This document shows positions 57,495-64,000 of a DNA stretch of 64,000 bases, one piece after another. The stretch comes from Pseudomonas wuhanensis (GTDB lineage: Bacteria > Pseudomonadota > Gammaproteobacteria > Pseudomonadales > Pseudomonadaceae). The stretch covers positions 4,960,001 through 5,024,000 of the forward strand of contig NZ_CP117430.1 in assembly GCF_030687395.1 (NCBI RefSeq), in the 5' to 3' direction. Made by a program: the position numbers and the translations under genes. Position 1 is the stretch's first letter. Every line of letters begins with the position of its first letter. Below the pieces are notes generated by a model that was not told the DNA's origin, searched no databases, and saw only the letters and a list, made by a program, of their open reading frames with translations.

Positions 57495-59786
57495 TTAGCC
57501 ACTGCCTTGTTCTGGCAGCAACTCAAAACTCTGCTCCTTCACATTCTGAGAGTCCAGACCGATTTGCACCCGGAACTCGCCCGGCTCAGCGGCGTACTCC
57601 AACTGGGTGTTGAAGAACTTCAAGTCGTTCTCATTAATGCTGAAATGGACCGCTTTCTCCTCTCCGGCCTTGAGCATGATTTTTTGAAAGTTCTTCAGTT
57701 CTTTGACCGGACGGCTGACGGTGCCAACGACATCGCGGATATACAGCTGAACCACCGTTTCGCCGTCGCGCGGGCCGACATTCTTCACCATGATGCTGGC
57801 GACGAGATTGTCGGTCTTGCTCAGTGTGGTCGACGACAGGGCCATGTCGGTCAGGCTGAAGTCGGTATAACTCAGCCCATAGCCGAAGGGATAAAGCGGA
57901 CCATGGGATTGATCGAAATATTGCGACGTGTAGTTGCGAAGCCCACCCGCTATGTAGGGGCGCCCGGTGTTCAAGTGGCTGTAGTAATTGGGGATCTGCC
58001 CCACGGAGCGTGGAAAGGTGATGGGTAACTTGCCGGACGGGTTGTAGTCGCCGAACAACACATCGGCAACGGCGTTGCCTCCCTCGGAGCCGCTGTACCA
58101 GGTTTCCAGAATCGCATCGGCCTGTTTCTGCTCCTTGCCGATGGACAGTGGCCTACCGTTCATCAATACCAGTACCAGCGGCTTGCCGGTGGCTTTCAGG
58201 GCAGTGATCAATTCACTCTGGCGCCCAGGTAGATCGAGGCTGGTTCGACTGGCCGCTTCATGAGACATACTGCGAGGTTCACCCACCACAGCAATCACGA
58301 CATCGGCTTGTTGTGCAGCCTTGACCGCTTCGTCAATCATTTCTGCTGCCGGACGAGGGTCGTTCGCGATTTCGGACACGCCCTGGTATTCCAGGTATTT
58401 AACAACCTCCTGATCCTCCTCGAGATTGGCGCCTCGGGCATAGATCAGCGAGCCCTGGTTCATCGCGTTTTTCAGTCCGTCGTAGATCGTCACCGATTGT
58501 GCGGGCACGCCACTTGCAGACCAACTGCCCATGATGTCGACGGTACTTTTTGCCAACGGACCTATGAGCGCAATCACGCCCTCTTTTTTTAGCGGCAAGA
58601 GCCCGTTTTCATTCTTCAGCAGCACCAATGTCTTGCGTGCCACCTCACGGGCCTGGGCTCTGTGCAGACGGTGTTCGGCATTGTTGTCAGCGGGGTCTTC
58701 ACTGGCAACGCCGATGCGCCGGTAAGGGTCTTCGAACAGGCCCATGTCGTACTTGGCCCCCAGCACTTCCCGCACCGCGTTATCGATATTGCTCTGGGAA
58801 ATAGCGCCCGACTCAAGCAGCCCGGGTAGTTCCGGACCATAGGAGAAGTCGTTCATGCTCATAGCAACGCCGGCCCTGATCGCGAGCCTGGCTGCTTCGC
58901 GGTGATTCTTCGCAACACCATGCTGAACCAGATCGTTGATCCCGTTATGGTCGCTGATGACCAGTCCCTTGAAGCCCCATGCCTTGCGCAGCAGGTCTTG
59001 CATCAACCAGGCATTGGAAGCGGCTGGCACGCCATTTATCGAGTTAAGCGCCACCATCATCGCCCCCGCGCCACCCTCAATTGCCGAACGATAAGGTGGC
59101 AGGTAATCCTGGTGCATCCTGGCCAGGCCCATGTCGACGCTGTTGTAGTCGCGTCCACCTTCCACAGCCCCATACAACGCAAAGTGTTTGGCGCTGGCCA
59201 TGATGCTGTCGGGTGCATTCGGGCTTGTGCCCTGGTAGGCCTGAACCATCGCTTTGGCAATGCGCGACACCAGGTAGGTGTCTTCACCGAAGCCTTCGGA
59301 GGTGCGTCCCCAACGAGGGTCCCGGGCGATGTCTATCATCGGGGCGAAGGTCATATCGATACCGTCGGCACTGGCTTCTTTTGCCGCTATCCGACCGCTT
59401 AACTCGATAGCGCCAATATCCCAACTGGAGGCCAATGCCAGGCCAATGGGGAAAATGGTTCGATGGCCATGTATCACGTCCCAGCCGAAAAACATCGGTA
59501 TTTTCAGGCGGCTTTGTTGAGCCGCGTCCTGCATGGGTCGGTTTACGTAACGGCTTACAGAGCCGTAGGTACCACCGATTCGCCCGGCGGCGATCTCTTC
59601 GCGCATCTTTTCGGGCGTCATCTTTTCATCAATAGCGATCAACCGCAGTTGGCCGATTTTTTCCTCCAGGGTCATCTGATTTATCAGGTTGCTGACAAAG
59701 GCCTCTTTGCTCAACGATGCCATATCAGCCACGACGGGCAGACTTGTAAAACCGATCAGGGCACATAGCAGACGTAGTCTTTTCAT
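57495..59786 (-). CDS. bglX: Periplasmic beta-glucosidase BglX (GH3)
   Basis: The protein has 763 residues. The signal peptide KRLRLLCALIGFTSLPVVA ends near 21. The GH3 barrel (PMFFGWDVIHGHRTIFPIGL, DPRWGRTSEGFGEDTYL, KHFALYGAVEGGRDYN) has GLVISDHNGINDLVQHG with the nucleophile Asp (about 287). The GH3 C-terminal domain (~390-600) and a fibronectin III-like domain (GPRDGETVVQLYIRDVV) follow. It hydrolyses beta-glucosides in the periplasm. It is monocistronic. Confidence 0.94.
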   Translation of the reverse strand: MKRLRLLCALIGFTSLPVVADMASLSKEAFVSNLINQMTLEEKIGQLRLIAIDEKMTPEKMREEIAAGRIGGTYGSVSRYVNRPMQDAAQQSRLKIPMFFGWDVIHGHRTIFPIGLALASSWDIGAIELSGRIAAKEASADGIDMTFAPMIDIARDPRWGRTSEGFGEDTYLVSRIAKAMVQAYQGTSPNAPDSIMASAKHFALYGAVEGGRDYNSVDMGLARMHQDYLPPYRSAIEGGAGAMMVALNSINGVPAASNAWLMQDLLRKAWGFKGLVISDHNGINDLVQHGVAKNHREAARLAIRAGVAMSMNDFSYGPELPGLLESGAISQSNIDNAVREVLGAKYDMGLFEDPYRRIGVASEDPADNNAEHRLHRAQAREVARKTLVLLKNENGLLPLKKEGVIALIGPLAKSTVDIMGSWSASGVPAQSVTIYDGLKNAMNQGSLIYARGANLEEDQEVVKYLEYQGVSEIANDPRPAAEMIDEAVKAAQQADVVIAVVGEPRSMSHEAASRTSLDLPGRQSELITALKATGKPLVLVLMNGRPLSIGKEQKQADAILETWYSGSEGGNAVADVLFGDYNPSGKLPITFPRSVGQIPNYYSHLNTGRPYIAGGLRNYTSQYFDQSHGPLYPFGYGLSYTDFSLTDMALSSTTLSKTDNLVASIMVKNVGPRDGETVVQLYIRDVVGTVSRPVKELKNFQKIMLKAGEEKAVHFSINENDLKFFNTQLEYAAEPGEFRVQIGLDSQNVKEQSFELLPEQGSG

Positions 59787-60061
59787 GATTCCCTTCCCCG
59801 CATAACGCTGTACCGCACTGCGTCATAAACGCCACTTTCCTTGTATTGAAAATCAGAAAGCTGACGTTCAATCGTTGCTGCTGGCGGGAGTTGAAAACCC
59901 TGAGCCTTCAAGATCCCGCATAGAAACAGCGTAGTCGGTCCCAGGCGCCTGCCTGAGCGAAAAAAGGAATCGATCAAAAAAATGAGTTTGATCCGGGATC
60001 AAAACAACTGTACAAAAACACAGTACATTTTGAATCAGCACTCTCGATCCCGGAGAACACC
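59787..60061. other. Promoter region between bglX and the XRE pair
   Basis: 275 bases without a gene. It holds an inverted repeat, TTTGATCC-G-GGATCAAA (59987-60003), and a LexA-like box (60008-60023), both just upstream of the XRE pair. Confidence 0.55.
60008..60023. promoter_or_regulatory. LexA (SOS) box candidate
   Basis: CTGT-ACAAAAAC-ACAG fits the gamma-proteobacterial LexA consensus CTGT-N8-ACAG, with AA before and TA after. It lies 39 bases upstream of the XRE gene at 60062. Confidence 0.6.
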
Positions 60062-60379
60062 ATGGCCACTCTTGCGATGAAAATCACCCTGGAACGTATC
60101 GCCCTCTTCCAGTTCACCCCCGCCCACTGCGCCCAGGCCCGAGCGATGCTGGGCTGGAGTGTTGAAGAGTTATCCGAGGAATCCGGGGTTTCCGTTGATG
60201 CCATTCAGCGCTTCGAGGCGGAACGCGATGTGCTGGATGTCACCCGGCTGGCATTGGCGTATCGACTTGAGTCGCAAGGTCTGGTGTTCTTCCCGGGGTT
60301 TGCGCCGGGAAGAGGGATGAATGTGAAAGGGTCGACACCGGATCCGGTGGGGCGGGCGGATTATGCGATGGTTGAATGA
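60062..60379 (+). CDS. XRE-family HTH protein
   Basis: The protein has 105 residues. The central helix-turn-helix is AQARAMLGWSVEELSEESGV, then SVDAIQRFEAERDVLDV. The N-terminal ~20 residues are extra, and the C-terminus (GLVFFPGFAPGRGMNVKGS) is the usual tail of small XRE proteins. It is followed after 11 bases by a second small HTH gene. A LexA-like box and a separate inverted repeat precede it, so it is probably DNA-damage-linked and autoregulated. Confidence 0.8.
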   Translation: MATLAMKITLERIALFQFTPAHCAQARAMLGWSVEELSEESGVSVDAIQRFEAERDVLDVTRLALAYRLESQGLVFFPGFAPGRGMNVKGSTPDPVGRADYAMVE

Positions 60380-60390
60380 GGTGTCAGCAG

Positions 60391-60642
60391 ATGAATGAAA
60401 TCGATGGAAGCAACAGCTGTGTTTATCAGGCGCTGGGCTATTCCGAGGCGGGTGAGATGCGGGCCAAAGCCGAACACGTCATGAAGATTGGCCTGCTCCT
60501 CGAAACCGGTCGGCTGAGTAAGACCGAGGCCGCGCAAAGGCTCGGACTGTCTCAGGAGGAGCTGGACGAAATACTGAGTGGAAAGTTTCGCGATTTGACC
60601 GTGGCAAAGATCTCGGAATATCCAAACCTGCCTACTGGATGA
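60391..60642 (+). CDS. XRE-family HTH protein (HTH_37-like)
   Basis: The protein has 83 residues from ATG 60391 with GAGGTG upstream. GRLSKTEAAQRLGLSQEELD and ILSGKFRDLTVAKI are the helix-turn-helix of the HigA/HTH_37 type. Members are usually antitoxins paired with a RelE-like toxin, but no toxin is present here. It is likely co-transcribed with the XRE gene directly upstream. Confidence 0.78.
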   Translation: MNEIDGSNSCVYQALGYSEAGEMRAKAEHVMKIGLLLETGRLSKTEAAQRLGLSQEELDEILSGKFRDLTVAKISEYPNLPTG

Positions 60643-60703
60643 ACGCAGATAGATGGGTTCAGAACTCGGGCCGCTCCATGGCAGGCGGCCCGGCAGCACA
60701 ACA

Positions 60704-61762
60704 TCAAGCGTTCTGAGGCTCCATCGGATCGCTTACACCCTCCAACCCCAGCCACCAGGTATGACCACGTTGCGGATACATCACGTTGAACGCCTCGCCC
60801 ATCTGCGGCGTGGTAATCGACACGCTCCGCTCCCAGGCCAACGCCAAAATGCGGTCGAAAGGTTCGTACCAGACGTGCATCGACAGATCGAAGGTGCCGT
60901 TGTGGATTGGCAGCAACCAGCGTCCTTTAAGGTCAATGTGCGCTTGCAAGGTTTGCTCGGGCTGCATGTGAACGTGCGGCCACTCGACGTTGTAAGCGCC
61001 GGTTTCCATGAGCGTGAGGTCGAACGGACCGTACTGTTGGCCGATACGTTTGAAGCCGTCGAAGTAGCCGCTGTCGCCACTGAAGAAGATCCGCGTATCG
61101 CCGTCGATCATCACCCACGATGCCCAAAGGGTGCTGTTGCTGTCGAACAGGCCACGACCGGAAAAGTGCTGTGAGGGTGTGGCGACGAATTGAAGGCCAT
61201 CGACTTCGGTGCTCTGCCACCAATCCAGTTGGCGCACTTTGCTGGCATCGATCCCCCACTTGATCAGGGTGTCGCCCACACCCTGTGGTGTGAGGAAGTA
61301 TCGGGTCTTGTCCGCCAGTTTGAGGACAGCCTGATAATCGAGGTGGTCATAGTGATCGTGGGACAGGATCACCGCTTCAATCGGCGGCAGTTCTTCGAGG
61401 CTGATCGGTGGCTGGTGGAAGCGCTTCGGGCCGGCCCATTGCACCGGAGAGGCGCGCTCGGCGAAGACCGGGTCGGTGATCCAGAATTTGTCTCGCAGTT
61501 TCAGCAGGACTGTGGAATGACCGAGGCGATAGACGCTGTGGTTGGGCGCGGCGATCAACTCGGCCTGGGTCAGGGTTTGCACCGGGACGGGGGCGGACGG
61601 TCGGGTGTCGCGTGGTTTGTGGAAGATCATGTTCCAAATGATGCGCAAGGTTTTGCGAAAGCCCTGGCGTTCTACGGGCACATGATTTCGGTACTGACCT
61701 TGAGCCTGTCGTGAAGCTTCAGGCGTTGAGGCGTTATCCGCTGGAGAAGTTGAAGTGGCCAT
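60704..61762 (-). CDS. Metallo-beta-lactamase-fold hydrolase (NAPE-PLD-like)
   Basis: The protein has 352 residues from ATG 61762. The zinc motif SHDHYDHLD (about 145) is followed by PSQHFSGRGLFD, FSGDSGYFDGFK and LLPIHNGTFDLSM, the NAPE-phospholipase-D/RomA subgroup. A possible N-terminal membrane-associated segment (RKTLRIIWNMIFHK) is present. The natural substrate is unknown. It is divergent from a TetR gene, with paired operator-like repeats between them, so it is probably TetR-repressed. Confidence 0.9.
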   Translation of the reverse strand: MATSTSPADNASTPEASRQAQGQYRNHVPVERQGFRKTLRIIWNMIFHKPRDTRPSAPVPVQTLTQAELIAAPNHSVYRLGHSTVLLKLRDKFWITDPVFAERASPVQWAGPKRFHQPPISLEELPPIEAVILSHDHYDHLDYQAVLKLADKTRYFLTPQGVGDTLIKWGIDASKVRQLDWWQSTEVDGLQFVATPSQHFSGRGLFDSNSTLWASWVMIDGDTRIFFSGDSGYFDGFKRIGQQYGPFDLTLMETGAYNVEWPHVHMQPEQTLQAHIDLKGRWLLPIHNGTFDLSMHVWYEPFDRILALAWERSVSITTPQMGEAFNVMYPQRGHTWWLGLEGVSDPMEPQNA

Positions 61763-61883
61763 GTCTGAATGACTCCAGAAAAACCGCACGATTGACGATT
61801 TTCCGTTTGGGACGATAAATGGCCAAGGCACGCACGCATCAGCCGAAGATTCTATATTTCACCGCGCAGGATTAACAAAACAT

Positions 61884-61949
61884 TACACTGCACAGTGTAG
61901 TTCCAAGGTTGCATCAAAGCGGATCACAAGTAAACTACCAAGTGTAGTT
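61884..61949. promoter_or_regulatory. Paired operators between MBL-fold and TetR genes
   Basis: TACACTG-CA-CAGTGTA (61884-61899) and AACTAC-CAAGT-GTAGTT (61934-61949) both end in the shared AGTGTAGTTCC. Two sites in the divergent promoter region fit autoregulation by the TetR protein. Confidence 0.6.
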
Positions 61950-61977
61950 CCCCACTTCTTCCTGCCTAAGCGTATTT

Positions 61978-62586
61978 ATGACAGCTCCACAGCGCCTCAC
62001 TGACCGTAAACGCGAAGCCATCATTCAGGCGGCGATTGCCGAATTCCGTGCCAACGGTTTCGACATCACCAGCATGGACAAGATCGCCGCCACCGCTGGC
62101 GTGTCGAAGCGCACCGTGTACAACCACTTCCCGAGCAAGGAAGAGTTGTTCGCCGAAATCCTCAATCAATTGTGGGCGCGGGTAACGGCTGAACAGGAAG
62201 CGGCCTATCGCCCTGACTTACCCCTGCGCGATCAGTTGCGCCTGATGCTGCAGGCGAAACTGCAGATGCTGTCCGATGAAAATTTTCTCGACCTGGCGCG
62301 GGTAGCGATCGCCGCCGCCATCCATTCTCCCGAGCGTGCGCAAAACATGGTCACCCGGATGGGTGAGCGCGAAGAAAGCCTGACTGTGTGGATTCGCGCT
62401 GCCCAGGCCGATGGCCTATTAAAACCGGTCGCACCCGAGTTCGCCGCGCAACAGGTCCAGGGATTGCTCAAGTCCTTTGCGTTCTGGCCGCAGATTTCCA
62501 TGGGCCAGCCAAGCTTGTCGCCCGAGATGCAGCACACCGTCGTGGAGTCGGCGCTAGACATGTTCCTGGCCTGTTATGAGCTCTGA
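61978..62586 (+). CDS. TetR-family transcriptional regulator
   Basis: The protein has 202 residues. The N-terminal TetR helix-turn-helix (AAIAEFRANGFDITSMDKIA, GVSKRTVYNHFPSKEELFAE) is complete. The C-terminal ligand domain (~80-200) is of the AefR-like type (LAQQVQGLLKSFAFWPQI-like helix). It probably represses the divergent hydrolase gene and itself through the repeats at 61884-61949. Confidence 0.92.
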   Translation: MTAPQRLTDRKREAIIQAAIAEFRANGFDITSMDKIAATAGVSKRTVYNHFPSKEELFAEILNQLWARVTAEQEAAYRPDLPLRDQLRLMLQAKLQMLSDENFLDLARVAIAAAIHSPERAQNMVTRMGEREESLTVWIRAAQADGLLKPVAPEFAAQQVQGLLKSFAFWPQISMGQPSLSPEMQHTVVESALDMFLACYEL

Positions 62587-62727
62587 ATCGAGCTGCAAAA
62601 AATGACAATATCCGCCGCGTTATCGCTGACAGGTCGCTCTGAGTAGAAGCACCGAAATGTGTTTCAGAATGAAACTGGCGCCGGGGCTATAGTGAGCCTC
62701 AGTCCCAGCGGCCATGCAGAGAGCACC

Positions 62728-63273
62728 ATGAGCACCCCGACCCGCGAAATCGAAACCGATACCACCGGCCCCGTCGATCACCTGCGCTTTCATCGCCCTC
62801 ACGCTCATCTGGCACCTACTTTCGGTACCGACCGTTTTGCCCTGCGCGCCGAGGCCTTTGCGCGGTTCTTCGGCACGCCGACTTTTCTCGGCGCCCAAAC
62901 CCTGATTGTGGTGGTCTGGATTTGCCTGAACCTGTTCGGTGTGACCGATTTCGATGTGTACCCGTTCATCCTGCTTAACCTGGCGTTCAGTCTGCAAGCG
63001 GCCTATGCCGCACCGCTGATTCTGCTGGCGCAGACGCGTCAGGCGGCGCGGGACAAAGCCCAGTCAGACGCCGATGCGCGACATCGTGAAGCCTTGGCCG
63101 TGGCCAACAGCGATCGTCAGGCCCAAGCTGCGCGACACACCGCGCAACTGTTGGAGCTGCTGGAGCAAAACACCCGGCTCACCGAAATCACCAAGACCCT
63201 GACCGAGCGTATCGAAAGCCTGACGTCGGAAATGCATCAACACTTTGTAGGCAAAGAGCCGCCAAAGGCGTGA
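62728..63273 (+). CDS. DUF1003 membrane protein
   Basis: The protein has 181 residues from ATG 62728. FARFFGTPTFLGAQTLIVVV and LNLFGVTDFDVYPFILLNLA are the two DUF1003 helices with the FDxYPFILLNL signature. The C-terminal ~70 residues are a charged coiled coil (ALAVANSDRQAQAARHTAQL). It is an inner-membrane protein of unknown role. Confidence 0.88.
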   Translation: MSTPTREIETDTTGPVDHLRFHRPHAHLAPTFGTDRFALRAEAFARFFGTPTFLGAQTLIVVVWICLNLFGVTDFDVYPFILLNLAFSLQAAYAAPLILLAQTRQAARDKAQSDADARHREALAVANSDRQAQAARHTAQLLELLEQNTRLTEITKTLTERIESLTSEMHQHFVGKEPPKA

Positions 63274-63279
63274 TCCGGC

Positions 63280-64000
63280 TCAAGGCAACTTCAGCGCCCG
63301 GCCCAACTCATCGAACAACGTCACCACCGAGCGCAACGCGCGGCAGTCCGGGCGAGTGAGCAACCACAGGGTGGTGTCGTAACCGTGCAAGGGATCAGTC
63401 AACGGTTGCAGTCCGTCGCCGATGAGGAAGTCCGGCAATGCCGCGACACCCAGCCCTGCCCGCACCAACTCAGTCACCGACAACATGCTGTTGCAGCGAT
63501 AACCCGGTGTCACGCCGGGCAACTGCTGACGACGCCAGGCGACGGTGGGGTGATCAGGCAGGAAGTCGTCCGGGGCGATCCAGGTCAATGCAGCCAAGTC
63601 GTGGGAATCAACCGATTGCAGATAGGCCGCGCTGGCACAGACCCGGTAGGAAATATCCGCCAGCCGCCGGCCAACCAAATGCTCGGGTGGTGTGCGGGTC
63701 AGCCGCAAGGCGATGTCGGCATCGCGACGGCTGAGGTTGGCGAAATCGTTGGAGGTGCAGAGTTCAATGGTCAGCCCCGGGTAAGACGGCATGAACCGCG
63801 CCAGCGCCGGCAACAACAAACTTTGCAGGACCGAGTCGGTGCAGGTCAGGCGCACGGTGCCGCTGATGACCTCACCGCCCTGCTCCACGCCAATGCGCGC
63901 CGCCTCCAGCGCTTGTTCGGCGCGTTCAGCCTGCTCGGCCAGGGTCTGTGCCAAGGTGGTCGGCAGATAACCGGTACGGCTCTTTTCGAACAGTTGCTGA
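63280..64000 (-). CDS. LysR-family regulator, partial (N-terminus beyond window)
   Basis: The last ~240 residues are visible and the frame stays open to the window edge (QQLFEKSRTGYLPTTLAQ). It shows the end of the LysR winged helix and the whole effector domain (ISGTVRLTCTDSVLQSLLLP, SRRDADIALRLTRTPPEHLV, RAGLGVAALPDFLI). The DNA-binding helix-turn-helix itself is missing. It is convergent with the DUF1003 gene. Confidence 0.88.
   Translation of the reverse strand, partial: QQLFEKSRTGYLPTTLAQTLAEQAERAEQALEAARIGVEQGGEVISGTVRLTCTDSVLQSLLLPALARFMPSYPGLTIELCTSNDFANLSRRDADIALRLTRTPPEHLVGRRLADISYRVCASAAYLQSVDSHDLAALTWIAPDDFLPDHPTVAWRRQQLPGVTPGYRCNSMLSVTELVRAGLGVAALPDFLIGDGLQPLTDPLHGYDTTLWLLTRPDCRALRSVVTLFDELGRALKLP

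Overview
The window looks like chromosome of a fluorescent-group Pseudomonas. The evidence is the gene order alaS-lysC-csrA followed by tRNA-Ser and tRNA-Arg genes, the arginine succinyltransferase (aru/ast) operon, the aotJQMOP-argR arginine transport operon with an AraC-type ArgR, amrZ, mgtE, acs and nrdB, and many GTGGGAGCGGGCTTGC-type REP pairs.

Layout. 1-11.7 kb is accessory. It holds an edge-truncated HNH-like gene, a short inverted-repeat element, a LuxR relic, a large RTX/cadherin-like protein, an MFS pseudogene with a divergent LysR regulator, an HNH endonuclease, a serine recombinase and a coiled-coil membrane protein. It ends at tRNA-Arg(CCT). 12-17 kb has two tiny membrane proteins behind a likely sigma-54 promoter, phnN, amrZ, mgtE, a secreted protein, two identical tRNA-Arg(ACG), tRNA-Ser(GCT) and csrA. 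17-23 kb has lysC, alaS, threonine aldolase, and an FMN riboswitch in front of a lumazine synthase. 23-31 kb is the arginine succinyltransferase operon (aruC-aruF-astA-astD-astB-small protein-astE) with two ArgR half-sites upstream. 31.5-36.6 kb is a giant leucine-rich-repeat toxin-like protein. 36.6-43.5 kb is argR and aotPOMQJ, separated by an IS110-family element. 44-49 kb has acs, two small secreted proteins and nrdB. 49-54.3 kb is a second accessory patch: Bro-N and HNH genes, an E3-type bacteriocin with immunity gene and an orphan cytotoxic fragment, an XRE/antitoxin-like pair, and an unknown gene. 54.3-64 kb has a frameshifted gene, a TauE-type permease, AraC, BglX, an XRE pair under a LexA-like box, a metallo-beta-lactamase-fold hydrolase with divergent TetR, DUF1003, and a LysR cut by the window edge.

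How it fits together. ArgR, encoded at 36.6 kb, is expected to control both arginine uptake (aot) and arginine breakdown (aru). Perfect TGTCGC-N8-AA half-sites stand in front of both operons. 

The most striking observation is the IS110 element at 37725-38966. It split a REP sequence at an AG/CT core. The noncoding DNA upstream of its transposase folds into two internal loops whose strands match the REP target and the element's own ends. That is the architecture of an IS110 bridge RNA, readable here together with its genomic target.
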